Positions 26,377 to 33,685 of a stretch of DNA of 34,904 bases are shown here, piece after piece. Under the pieces are notes generated by a model that did not search any database, was not told where the DNA came from, and was given only the letters and a program-made list of their open reading frames with translations. This DNA comes from Nitrospiraceae bacterium (GTDB lineage: Bacteria > Nitrospirota > Nitrospiria > Nitrospirales > Nitrospiraceae). Location: the NCBI GenBank assembly GCA_014534095.1, contig JACVSD010000006.1:1-34904 (forward strand), given 5' to 3'. The position numbers and the translations under genes were made by a program. Numbering within the stretch: position 1 is the first letter of the stretch; every line of letters starts with the position of its first letter.

Positions 26377-26895
26377 ATGAAGCTGCCCATCATTACGACG
26401 GCGGGACATCAAGGGAGATATCTCATCATTGACGTTGACGCGGAAGCCATCAACGTTCATGAAACATCCGGCCACCTATTGGGTAATCTTCCTTGGGCAT
26501 CCGTGGTGGAACAGGTGCTGGCTGGCGAGGGCGATAGCCGATTTGCGCATTGCCGTGCGCACCAACGGGCGCCTTTGGCGGTGAAAGTCCGGTATACGAC
26601 CCCGGAAGGGAAACAGTTTGATAGTCTCACCGGCGGCATCGGCGGGGGTGGCCTGTTTATCGAGAGCGGTGCACCCTTGGCACCAGGAACGGAGCTTTCT
26701 GTCGAGTTTGCCCTTCCCGATCGCCCTTGGGAAAAGCTTAAAGCCAAAGGCAAGGTCGCATGGACACGCAAGAAACCAGAACGCTATTTACTTTTCCCTG
26801 GGATGGGTGTGCAGTTTACCGATATTGACGGGAATGCACAGTCTCTGCTGGTTGACTTGGTTGAGGCGCTGAACCGGAGCCGGTCTCAGTCCTGA
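26377..26895 (+). CDS. PilZ-like domain protein, copy 2
   Basis: A 172-residue paralog of the preceding gene, of the same length and collinear throughout. The shared N-terminal pattern is H-x-G-x-(Y/I)-L followed by a Trp at residue 40 and VxxQxLA. The RxxxR motif is RAHQR at 60-64, and the second motif reads GIGGGG at 87-92, again without Asp/Asn or Ser. A tandem duplication is the simplest origin, but the copies have diverged strongly, so both are probably under selection. No signal peptide. The Shine-Dalgarno is weak (TAGGAT). Its last 80 bases overlap the 3' end of the HEAT-repeat lipoprotein gene on the other strand. Confidence 0.85.
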   Translation: MKLPIITTAGHQGRYLIIDVDAEAINVHETSGHLLGNLPWASVVEQVLAGEGDSRFAHCRAHQRAPLAVKVRYTTPEGKQFDSLTGGIGGGGLFIESGAPLAPGTELSVEFALPDRPWEKLKAKGKVAWTRKKPERYLLFPGMGVQFTDIDGNAQSLLVDLVEALNRSRSQS

Positions 26896-27691
26896 GACTT
26901 GCGACACTGTGCCGAGCCCATCGTGCAACACCTTCACTCTTCTCTCGTGCTCCCGAAGCCTCCAATTCCTTCTCGACTACGGTTCCTCCGAGGTAGCGGA
27001 GACGATAGGCGGCCTCGGCGCGGACTGCTTCGGACGTGTCGTTCCCAAGACGCTCCACAATGACCGGCGCACTTGCGGCAGCATCAGAATCCGCTAAAGC
27101 CGCGATGGCCCATTGCCTGACTGAGGCATCGGGATCGTGCGTTGCTTCCACCAACGCCTGGTCTGCTATCGTATCGGGTGCGCCCACAACGAATAGTGCA
27201 TGCCCGCTTGATCGGCGCACGTCCACCCGGCGATCCCGTAAGAGCTCAACGATACCTGGTACGACCCCGGCCACATCGTCAGCTGTCTCCAGCGCCTGGG
27301 CCGCTGCATGGCGTACGGAGGCGTCCGAATCGGACAGCAGCGCTGTAAGCCTCCTAGCCGTTCTCATCTCGATGGAAGGAAGTCGTCCTAGCGCTCGGGC
27401 GGCCGCTTCACGGACTTCCGGAGATGAGTCACTCAGCGCCCGCAGTAAAGCGTCTTCAGTCTTCGGAGAGCCAATCTTCCCGAGAGCCTCAGCGGCCGTT
27501 CGGCGAACCGAAGCATGGGAGTCATCCAATAAATCGGTCAGCATCCGTACGGCTTGGTCAGGAGCGGAGGGAACGCTTTGATAACAGCCGAGATGAAGCA
27601 GGATCAAACCCACTAGCGCTGGAGCCGTCAACCAGCCCGGGTCACCCCGATGGAAGAAGGCATCACTAGGGCGAGGGCACCCGACGCTCAT
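26816..27691 (-). CDS. HEAT-repeat lipoprotein
   Basis: A 291-residue protein composed mainly of HEAT/PBS-lyase repeats, about six of them with the pattern D-x-(S/A)-x-(V)-R-x-x-A-A-x-A-L-G (for example [50 protein letters not shown]). The N-terminus has a long polar start, a hydrophobic stretch ([12 protein letters not shown]) and C36, which could be lipidated, although the lipobox HLGC is imperfect. There is no internal start codon that would give a shorter signal peptide. The start overlaps the stop of the TatA-like gene as ATGA, so translation is likely coupled. A polar tail (~250-291) lies in the 80-base overlap with the PilZ-like gene. Partner and function are unknown. Confidence 0.82.
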   Translation of the reverse strand: MSVGCPRPSDAFFHRGDPGWLTAPALVGLILLHLGCYQSVPSAPDQAVRMLTDLLDDSHASVRRTAAEALGKIGSPKTEDALLRALSDSSPEVREAAARALGRLPSIEMRTARRLTALLSDSDASVRHAAAQALETADDVAGVVPGIVELLRDRRVDVRRSSGHALFVVGAPDTIADQALVEATHDPDASVRQWAIAALADSDAAASAPVIVERLGNDTSEAVRAEAAYRLRYLGGTVVEKELEASGAREKSEGVARWARHSVASLRTETGSGSAPQPSQPAETVHSRQYR

Positions 27692-28485
27692 GCGGGTTTA
27701 GGAGGCTCTTCTTGAGGTGGTGGCATCTCCTTGGCGGCTTCGATGGATTGCTGGATCTCCTTTTGAGCGGCATCCACTTCGGCCTGGATCGTTCGCATCT
27801 GCGGATCCACGCTATTGCGCACATCCGCCACGGCCCGCTGGAACGTGCGAATCATGTCACCGACGCCCTCGCCCAAGTGCTGCATGTCGTTAGGCGATAC
27901 ACCGGTCTGCCCTTGTGCCGCTTGAGCTTTCAACGCGGCTTGTTGGGCCTGAACACGGGCAACCGCATCCTTGTTCACAATCGCCGACGGTCGCTTGGCA
28001 GTCGGTTTGGGCTGTGCACCAGGCGGAAGCGGCGGATACTGTGCCCTGGATATTGGAGCAGGGGCCGCTGCGCGTTCTTCCATCGACAGGACCTGCTGAC
28101 CTTGAGCGCCATTGGCCTGAGATGTTGACGGTGCCGCCGCCCGACCAGCTTGCGGACCTTGAGGTCCCATATTGTAGAGCATAGACGCTGTGGTGCCCGG
28201 AGTGAGTTCAGGACCCGGTACATACGGTACGTTGGACTTCGGTGCCACGGGTTCACCGACAGGGGCGTGGGCAACCGAGGAGGAAACCGGTTGGGCTTCA
28301 GGAGGCGGTGCCCCTTCCTGTGGTTGGACGGCGATGGGTTGCGGCACCTCGTTCACTTCCTTCTTGAATCCTTTTAGGGCCTTACCCACCCCTTCGCCAA
28401 TTTGTGGCAGACGTCCGGCACCGAAAATAATGAGCACGATGACCAGGATGATTATGAGTTCCGATATCCCCATCGTCCCGAACAT
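27688..28485 (-). CDS. tatA: TatA-like twin-arginine translocase protein with a long C-terminal extension
   Basis: Residues 1-47 are a textbook TatA/Tat[27 protein letters not shown] forms the membrane helix and hinge, then the amphipathic helix [18 protein letters not shown]. Usual TatA is 60-90 residues; this one is 265. Residues ~48-190 are Pro/Ala/Gln-rich and likely disordered. Residues ~198-250 form a second amphipathic region beginning [18 protein letters not shown], which resembles the first, followed by a charged helix. The start at 28485 is set by GAGGT six bases upstream and by the promoter at 28526-28555; an earlier in-frame codon at 28542 lies upstream of the predicted transcription start. 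No tatC is in the window. The extension makes TatB-like roles possible. Confidence 0.88.
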   Translation of the reverse strand: MFGTMGISELIIILVIVLIIFGAGRLPQIGEGVGKALKGFKKEVNEVPQPIAVQPQEGAPPPEAQPVSSSVAHAPVGEPVAPKSNVPYVPGPELTPGTTASMLYNMGPQGPQAGRAAAPSTSQANGAQGQQVLSMEERAAAPAPISRAQYPPLPPGAQPKPTAKRPSAIVNKDAVARVQAQQAALKAQAAQGQTGVSPNDMQHLGEGVGDMIRTFQRAVADVRNSVDPQMRTIQAEVDAAQKEIQQSIEAAKEMPPPQEEPPKPA

Positions 28486-28525
28486 GCGCATACCTCGCGG
28501 TGAAGAGTTCCGAAAACGTGCGTTG

Positions 28526-28555
28526 AATCTAGCCGCCCCCATCAGGTGCTGTCAA
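28526..28555 (-). promoter_or_regulatory. Promoter of the tatA-HEAT operon
   Basis: On the minus strand: consensus TTGACA (28555-28550), an 18-base spacer and TAGATT (28531-28526). Initiation near 28519 leaves ~33 bases before the ATG at 28485. Confidence 0.65.
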
Positions 28556-28651
28556 GAAAGCCGCAAGCCGGGCTGCTCCGATACAGGCAGAGATATGCCG
28601 CTGTGATGGGTGAAGCTTCGCCGAATGAGACATCGCAGATTGGCTGTCTCC

Positions 28652-28680
28652 TTGACCAAGCGCATCCATTCGATTAGCGT
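28652..28680 (+). promoter_or_regulatory. Promoter of anmK
   Basis: TTGACC (28652-28657), a 17-base spacer and a weak TAGCGT (28675-28680). It diverges from the tatA promoter about 100 bases away and precedes the anmK ATG by ~40 bases of leader. Confidence 0.4.
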
Positions 28681-28727
28681 AGCGAGCGGTTCGATCGCGC
28701 ACGGCACCCACCGAGGAAGAGGCGTGT

Positions 28728-29924
28728 ATGAAAGTAGTCGGGCTCATGTCGGGAACGTCAGGCGATGGTGTTGACGCTGCCTTGGTCGACATTAACCATA
28801 GGAAGTCCCGCTTAACCGTGCGCATGGTGGCATTTCAGCCACTTCCGTACCCGCGCACACTCCAGCAGCGAATTCTTGCAGCTTCATTGTCCGGAACAGT
28901 TTCCGAACTGTGCCACCTAAACGCGTTGCTTGGCGAATGGTTTGCCAATGCGGCGCTCAGCGTTATTCGACTTGCCAGCTTGCGCACGAAGGACATTGAT
29001 CTCGTCGGGTCTCATGGGCAGACCGTCCATCACTTGCCGCAAGGCATCAAAGATGTTGGAGTGGAAGCGATACGGTCCACCCTTCAGATCGGTGAACCGG
29101 CGATCATCGCAGAGCGAACCGGGATTACGACGGTGGCCAATTTCCGTCCACGCGATATCGCTGCCGGCGGGCAAGGTGCGCCGCTCACCCCAGGAGTCCA
29201 TGCGCTGCTCTTTCGCCATCCTGCGCGTGCTCGTCTGATCGTCAATCTTGGGGGCATCAGCAATGTGACCTATCTGCCTCCGGGGGTCGGCTGCGAAGGA
29301 TTGGTAGCGTTCGACACGGGTCCGGCCAATATGGTGCTCGACGGCCTGGTGTACCGCATGACCAACGGGCGGGCGTCGATGGACCGGGATGGTCGCGCCG
29401 CGTCCCGTGGTCGGCTGGACGGAAGGTTGCTAGCTAAACTGCTGGCGCATCCGTACTTGTCCGAAGCTCCACCGAAGTCGACCGGGAGGGAAGCCTTTGG
29501 CGGGAAAATGATTGACGAGTTGATGGCGACGCAACACAAACGCCACTTGACCGGCGAAGATCTCCTTGCGACCTGCAGCCGATGGACAGCCGAAGCTGTC
29601 GGTACGGCGAGACGCTGGATTCGCGGCCGCATCGACGAAGTGATCGTCGGCGGAGGCGGTGTGCGCAATCGAGCGATCATGACTCATCTGGCAGACGTGT
29701 TCAGCCCTGCGCCGGTCAGAACATTTGAGGCGCTTGGATGGGACAGCAAGGCCTTCGAAGCGGTGGCATTCGCCGTGCTTGCCTACGAGACGCTGACGGA
29801 GCAGTCCGGGAACGTCCCTGCGGTCACAGGGGCGGCCCATCCTGCTTTACTCGGTTGCATCGTTCCCGGCGGTCCGGGCTGGTTGGCTCGCTTCCGAAAC
29901 CCCGTCGGAAAGCGGACCCGATGA
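28728..29924 (+). CDS. anmK: Anhydro-N-acetylmuramic acid kinase
   Basis: A 398-residue sugar kinase that opens the anhydro ring of 1,6-anhydro-MurNAc and phosphorylates it, recycling cell-wall fragments. The nucleotide loop GLMSGTSGDGVDAALVD at 5-21 is diagnostic. Also seen are SHGQTVHHLP, ANFRPRDIAAGGQGAPLTP with the catalytic Asp, NLGGISNVTYLP and FDTGPAN, then VGGGGVRN in the second ATP subdomain. A long Shine-Dalgarno region (GAGGAAGAGG) precedes the ATG. MurQ and the other recycling enzymes are not in the window. The DUF2726 gene starts within its stop codon. The length is slightly above the usual ~370, with a basic tail. Confidence 0.95.
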   Translation: MKVVGLMSGTSGDGVDAALVDINHRKSRLTVRMVAFQPLPYPRTLQQRILAASLSGTVSELCHLNALLGEWFANAALSVIRLASLRTKDIDLVGSHGQTVHHLPQGIKDVGVEAIRSTLQIGEPAIIAERTGITTVANFRPRDIAAGGQGAPLTPGVHALLFRHPARARLIVNLGGISNVTYLPPGVGCEGLVAFDTGPANMVLDGLVYRMTNGRASMDRDGRAASRGRLDGRLLAKLLAHPYLSEAPPKSTGREAFGGKMIDELMATQHKRHLTGEDLLATCSRWTAEAVGTARRWIRGRIDEVIVGGGGVRNRAIMTHLADVFSPAPVRTFEALGWDSKAFEAVAFAVLAYETLTEQSGNVPAVTGAAHPALLGCIVPGGPGWLARFRNPVGKRTR

Positions 29925-30436
29925 CAGAATGGGGCTATCTCGCTCTTGTTCTTCTCGTGTTGGTTTCTCTTGCGGCCTACATGGCTGGCAGGAGATACAC
30001 AATTGTCTCCCCTACCGCATCGCCGTTTGTGCTTCCGGTCGGGCTTGGGATGACATCGGTTCCTTTCCTCACCGAGGAGGAAGTGACTCTTTACAATGTG
30101 CTGCGGCTTGCGGTCCAGGACCAGTACCTCGTCTTCGCACAGGTGCCGCTCTGGTCATTTGTGACGATCGAAGCCGTGGGCAAACCACGGGCGTACGTCT
30201 TGAATCAGATCGCGCTCAAGCGCGTGGATTTTATCCTCGTGCATCCTGGGTCGAGACGGGTGGAGCAGGTCATTCAGGTCGAGGAGGCGTCAACTGTCCC
30301 TCATCAGGTCGAGCGTCAACGTGTCATTGAAGCGGTTGTCACTGGCACGGGAATCAAGTTGGTCAGGCTGCCTGCGCAGCCCATGTATGCGGTGCCTGAA
30401 CTCACCAGACTGCTGGGTCTTGAGCCGGAAGAGTGA
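29921..30436 (+). CDS. Membrane-anchored DUF2726-like protein
   Basis: A 171-residue protein with one N-terminal membrane helix (residues ~5-22) and a cytoplasmic DUF2726-like domain (~48-165). The pattern LTEEEVTLYNVLRLAVQD, then VPLWSFVTI and LKRVDFILVHPGSRRVEQVIQVEE matches this family, which I recall as part of the PD-(D/E)XK nuclease-like group. In typical members the active core reads VDF followed by (V)IELD. Here D103 is kept, but the second element reads IQVE (118-121), so the metal-binding Glu is Gln and Asp is Glu. Nuclease activity is therefore doubtful. The ATG at 29921 overlaps the anmK stop (ATGA). A longer in-frame reading from 29738 only shadows anmK. Confidence 0.75.
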   Translation: MTEWGYLALVLLVLVSLAAYMAGRRYTIVSPTASPFVLPVGLGMTSVPFLTEEEVTLYNVLRLAVQDQYLVFAQVPLWSFVTIEAVGKPRAYVLNQIALKRVDFILVHPGSRRVEQVIQVEEASTVPHQVERQRVIEAVVTGTGIKLVRLPAQPMYAVPELTRLLGLEPEE

Positions 30437-30445
30437 TGCCGGTTG

Positions 30446-30955
30446 TCATGGCTGACGGGTGGTTTCTTCCGGCGTTTCGGGCTCCTGCTGAACGATCATC
30501 GCATCGATGGCTTTGTGGGCGACCTCTGCTTCCGTGCTATCCGGGTATTGATCTACGACTCGGACAAACATCATTCGCGCTTTCTCATGATCGCCGAGTC
30601 GGGCGTAGGTCTGACCGATCTTCAAGGTTGATGCAGCCATTTTTGAGCTGTGAGGATAGTAGGAGACCACGCTATAAAAAGTGTTCAGAGCGTCCTTATA
30701 CCGGCCTAGTCGGTATTGACATTCGCCGATCCAGTACTGTGCATTCGATGCCAGTGCAGACTGACGGTGCAATTCAAGGAACAGCTGGAACCCAGCCAAT
30801 GCCGCTTGGTAATCATGCTGTTTGTATTCTTGCATCACTCGATCATATAGACGACGGGATGAGTCATGCGCTTGCCCGGGTGCAGCCGAAGAGGGAACTG
30901 CGGAGCACAGCATCGAAGCAAGGAAAAGAAGCGATATACAAAGTTTCGCTACCAT
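30446..30955 (-). CDS. YbgF/CpoB-like TPR protein, exported
   Basis: A 169-residue protein with a signal peptide (residues 1-~26, cut near VPSSAA). The rest is a TPR array: LYDRVMQEYKQHDYQAALAGFQLFLEL, SNAQYWIGECQYRLGRYKDALNTFYSVVSYYP and ASTLKIGQTYARLGDHEKARMMFVRVVDQYP. The (Y/F)PxS spacing and the QYWIGEC pattern match the C-terminal domain of YbgF (CpoB), which works with TolA and PBP1B in cell-envelope constriction. The N-terminal trimerising coiled coil of full-length CpoB is missing, and no tol-pal genes are near. The ATG at 30955 is chosen since GGAGG precedes it and the signal begins there. The gene ends 9 bases from the converging DUF2726 gene. Confidence 0.82.
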   Translation of the reverse strand: MVAKLCISLLFLASMLCSAVPSSAAPGQAHDSSRRLYDRVMQEYKQHDYQAALAGFQLFLELHRQSALASNAQYWIGECQYRLGRYKDALNTFYSVVSYYPHSSKMAASTLKIGQTYARLGDHEKARMMFVRVVDQYPDSTEAEVAHKAIDAMIVQQEPETPEETTRQP

Positions 30956-30992
30956 GAGGTGCCTCCAGGGATAGGGCGAGAGTCCTTCCCTG

Positions 30993-31023
30993 TCAAACGC
31001 AATGGCCATGCCATTGCGTTTGA
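30993..31023. repeat. 14-base perfect inverted repeat between divergent genes
   Basis: TCAAACGCAATGGC and GCCATTGCGTTTGA are separated by CAT. It lies 38 bases upstream of the YbgF-like start and 126 bases before the beta-helix start. No T-run on either side, so a terminator is unlikely. It could be an operator or a hairpin in the YbgF-like leader RNA. Confidence 0.6.
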
Positions 31024-31149
31024 GGAGGAAGCTAAAAGAGCGCCTGAAACCAGAGGCTTCGAGACCGTCTCGGTTCTAAGGTTCTATTTGTTTCCTTTGA
31101 AAGTGTGGCTAGCGACAGAAATGTACGTCGTTGTGGGGTATTTACCGTC

Positions 31150-31935
31150 ATGGAACATATTCCCCCGTGCCCTGGAGGCGGCAGGACGCTGATTGTTGAC
31201 GCACACCGTGAACGGTTCTATCGTCGTCCGAGCGACGCTCTTACAGACGCCGGTGAGCATGATCAAATTTATATCCGTGCGGGTGTCTATGAAGATAAGG
31301 TTTTTGTGACGGAGCGTCCGGTAAGGCTGATCGGTGCGGGTCGCGACGAGGTCCAGATTTTTTCCCGTCGCGGTGGTCCGCTGTACTTGCAACGCGTGCC
31401 GAGCGGACGGATTTCCGGCATCACCTTTCGCTATGTAGGCAGCGATCAACATTCGCCCATGAACGTCTTAGATTCGACCTGTTTCATCACGCAGTGCCGA
31501 GCGATGGAGGGCATCCTTTCAGGCGTCATCTTGTATGGCCCGGAGTGCCACGTCACATTGAGTGACAACGAAGTCTGCCGGAACCGTGAATCAGGTATAT
31601 TCGTGTTCGCGGGAGCGCGTCCGAGAGTCGCCGGCAATCGTTGCGTGGAAAATCATCATTTCGGGATTGCGGTTCGGGATCCGGGCAGTCATCCTGAAAT
31701 CGTCCGCAACCAGTGTGAGCGCAATATGCTGAGCGGCATGCTGCTCTTTCATCATGGAGAGGGATTGCTCGTTGACAACATCTGTCGCAATAATCAGCAC
31801 TGGGGCGTCGTGATGACACCCGATTCTCACCCGAACCCGTCAGCCGAACAGTTGTCCGGGGTCAACCAGCTTGCTGAGAATCCACGAGGAGCGTATGCCA
31901 TCTTGGACGAGCCGCTGGCCGACATCGGACGTTGA
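31150..31935 (+). CDS. Right-handed parallel beta-helix protein
   Basis: A 261-residue protein with many short beta-helix coils, seen as repeats of N/G-rich turns: VLDSTCFITQCRAMEGILSGVILYG, CHVTLSDNEVCRNRESGIFVFAG, PRVAGNRCVENHHFGIAVRDPG, PEIVRNQCERNMLSGMLLFHHG, GLLVDNICRNNQHWGVVMTPD. This fits the Beta_helix/CASH family, which includes pectin-lyase-like folds and NosD/SHOBA-type proteins. Cysteine recurs in each coil (NxC). No signal peptide or membrane segment is seen, so a cytoplasmic or unconventionally exported protein is likely; no catalytic residues can be named. ATG 31150 is the likely start; GTG 31105 is an alternative that would add 15 residues. Neither has a strong Shine-Dalgarno. 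Confidence 0.78.
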   Translation: MEHIPPCPGGGRTLIVDAHRERFYRRPSDALTDAGEHDQIYIRAGVYEDKVFVTERPVRLIGAGRDEVQIFSRRGGPLYLQRVPSGRISGITFRYVGSDQHSPMNVLDSTCFITQCRAMEGILSGVILYGPECHVTLSDNEVCRNRESGIFVFAGARPRVAGNRCVENHHFGIAVRDPGSHPEIVRNQCERNMLSGMLLFHHGEGLLVDNICRNNQHWGVVMTPDSHPNPSAEQLSGVNQLAENPRGAYAILDEPLADIGR

Positions 31936-31992
31936 TAGCGATTCTTGGCTCTGTTGCAGGACAGGTAGTCGCGGTAAGGGTACGGGAACGTT

Positions 31993-32913
31993 TTAGGAGG
32001 AAAGATGCTGATGCGCGGCATTGACGGTATGGAACCGGAAGCCACTACCTCCTTGCTGCTTGGCCCGGTACATGGCTGCATCCGCATGCTTCAAGAGTTC
32101 GTCAATCTCGTGGTCGTCTGACGGGTACACGGTTATTCCGATGCTGACCCCGATCGAAGCTGTGTGGTCCTTCAGTGGAAACGGTTCGGCCAGAGAAGTG
32201 GTAATACGTTGAGCGACGATGCGGATATCGGCATCGGAAGTGACGCCCTCGAGGATGATGGTGAATTCATCACCGCCCATCCGAGCGACTGTATCCACCT
32301 CACGGACGCAGGTCTGCAGTCGATCGGCGACTCCTTTCAACAGCTGATCGCCGACGCTGTGGCCCATGGTATCGTTGACCGCCTTAAATCGATCCAAATC
32401 AAGCAGCATCAGTGCCAGGGGTTGCTGAAGCCGTTTGCTTCGCGCCATGGCCTGAACGAGCCGATCGCGAAACAGCGTGCGGTTCACAAGGCCTGTTAGA
32501 TGATCGTACTGTGCCAGATACATGAGCCGCTCTTCCGCGCGTTTACGTTCCATCGCATAGCGGATGGAGCGCGTTAAGAGCTCGGGTTGGCCTTGGCCTT
32601 TGACCAAGTAATCCTGCGCGCCATTTTGGACAGCCTGCAAGGCTAATGTCTGATCGCTTACCCCGCTCAGTACAATGATCGGGATGGTCGGGCTCGCAGC
32701 CTGCACTTGCCGAAGGGTTGTGAGCCCGTAACCGTCCGGAAGCGATAAATCTAACAGTACTGCATCAAACCGTTCTTTCCCGAGCCGGGCCAAAGCTTCA
32801 CCTAAGCAGACCACATGGGTGATTGCAAACTGTTCGACGCTCCATTCCGCTAAGATGTCTTGCGTGAGATCGGCGTCGACCTCGTTGTCTTCTACCAGGA
32901 GAACCTGAATCAT
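31993..32913 (-). CDS. Response regulator with diguanylate cyclase (REC-GGDEF)
   Basis: A 306-residue two-domain protein. Residues 1-120 are a receiver domain with acidic pocket E8/D9, phospho-acceptor D55 (LLDLSLPDGYG) and K105 (DYLVKG). A short helical linker (MERKRAEERLMYLAQ) leads to a GGDEF domain (~135-300). The active-site motif is intact, GGDEF at 213-217, and the product-inhibition I-site RxxD is at R204-EV-D207, five residues before it. So it should make c-di-GMP when phosphorylated and be feedback-inhibited. No histidine kinase gene is in the window. The gene has a good promoter and a weak Shine-Dalgarno. Confidence 0.94.
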   Translation of the reverse strand: MIQVLLVEDNEVDADLTQDILAEWSVEQFAITHVVCLGEALARLGKERFDAVLLDLSLPDGYGLTTLRQVQAASPTIPIIVLSGVSDQTLALQAVQNGAQDYLVKGQGQPELLTRSIRYAMERKRAEERLMYLAQYDHLTGLVNRTLFRDRLVQAMARSKRLQQPLALMLLDLDRFKAVNDTMGHSVGDQLLKGVADRLQTCVREVDTVARMGGDEFTIILEGVTSDADIRIVAQRITTSLAEPFPLKDHTASIGVSIGITVYPSDDHEIDELLKHADAAMYRAKQQGGSGFRFHTVNAAHQHLSS

Positions 32914-32960
32914 GACGGAATTTCCACGCCAGTCGAGCCCACATTTCCTGCACTGTGGCG

Positions 32961-32988
32961 ATTATAGCGTAAGACGCTGTTTCAACAA
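32961..32988 (-). promoter_or_regulatory. Promoter of the diguanylate cyclase gene
   Basis: On the minus strand: TTGTTG (32988-32983), a 16-base spacer and a perfect TATAAT (32966-32961). The leader to the ATG at 32913 is ~41 bases. Confidence 0.6.
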
Positions 32989-33038
32989 GCGATTACCGAT
33001 TCCATCGCTGCGAATGATTGCGAAGCAGGGCGTGAAGT

Positions 33039-33070
33039 CAGAAGAGACGACAGGTTTGCCGCCTCTTCTG
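33039..33070 (-). terminator. Hairpin after the small coiled-coil gene
   Basis: CAGAAGAG and CTCTTCTG arms extend inward with wobble pairs to a 13-base stem and 6-base loop. It lies just past the stop at 33079. No T-run follows, so termination is only probable. Confidence 0.45.
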
Positions 33071-33078
33071 GAATGAGT

Positions 33079-33456
33079 CTAGCTGGAATGTAAGGCTTCG
33101 GCGCGACGCCGAACTTCTTCAGCCTTTTGTGATTGGCCTAAGTTTTCGTAGAGGGAGGCGATATTTGCATGGAGGTGTGACAGTAATTGACCAAGCTGTG
33201 CCTCCTGAGCAATCACATTTGCCTCAAGGGCGAGCTTTTTTTCTTCGCTTCGGCGGAAGCGTTCTTCTAATCGTTGGACGAGTTGGATCCACCCGCGAAC
33301 CTTGCCCGACTCGATGTCTGGCATAGCGGGGAGCGCATCGGCGTGGTCGAGGGCTTTTTCCGTTTGGTTCATCCAGTTGATGAACACAAGAAAGTCGCCC
33401 AAGGTAATCTTTAGGGCGGAGGATGCTCCTTCTTCTTCGATGACGAGGTCTTCCAT
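33079..33456 (-). CDS. Unknown small coiled-coil protein
   Basis: A 125-residue protein I do not recognise. The start MEDLVIEEEGASSALKITLGDFLVFINWMNQTEKALDHADALP is acidic. Residues ~55-120 are predicted helical with a heptad-like pattern (LVQRLEERFRRSEEKKLALEANVIAQEAQLGQLLSHLHANIASLYENLGQSQKAEEVRRRAE). The last ~30 residues resemble a single TPR-like helix pair (ANIASLYENLGQSQKAEEV). No signal peptide. AAAGGAG lies 7 bases before the ATG, a strong start. The hairpin at 33039-33070 follows. It precedes the diguanylate cyclase gene on the same strand by ~165 bases, but that gene has its own promoter. Confidence 0.72.
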   Translation of the reverse strand: MEDLVIEEEGASSALKITLGDFLVFINWMNQTEKALDHADALPAMPDIESGKVRGWIQLVQRLEERFRRSEEKKLALEANVIAQEAQLGQLLSHLHANIASLYENLGQSQKAEEVRRRAEALHSS

Positions 33457-33474
33457 TCCTGCTCCTTTGTGGTC

Positions 33475-33537
33475 TTATCGGCGGTCGCTCCAATCCTCCG
33501 GAGACATCAGCCGCCATGGCCTTTTTCTCGGCTGCAT
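33475..33537 (-). CDS. Possible 20-codon upstream reading frame
   Basis: ATG at 33537 opens a 20-residue frame (MQPRKRPWRLMSPEDWSDRR) ending 18 bases before the start of the coiled-coil gene. AAAGGAGG lies upstream but ~19 bases from the ATG, too far for a normal start. The composition (Arg, Trp, acidic) is not obviously random. It could be a leader peptide or a remnant; support is weak. The remaining gap from 33538 to 33685 shows no gene. Confidence 0.2.
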   Translation of the reverse strand: MQPRKRPWRLMSPEDWSDRR

Positions 33538-33685
33538 TCAAACCAGAAGCCTTGTTCCTCCTTTCGCTAGTAAGACCTTTGCCTGAATCGGTACGGGGTA
33601 GGCCGAGTAATACTGCGCAGCAGCTGCATTGTCAACGGGCAATTTTCAGCCTACGGCATTGATGCGACAGAAGAGCGGAATCCGC

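Noticed and set aside
33224..33541. Minus-strand 105-codon frame starting at a TTG
   Set aside because: It is a shifted shadow of the coiled-coil gene, with a very Arg/Pro-rich translation.
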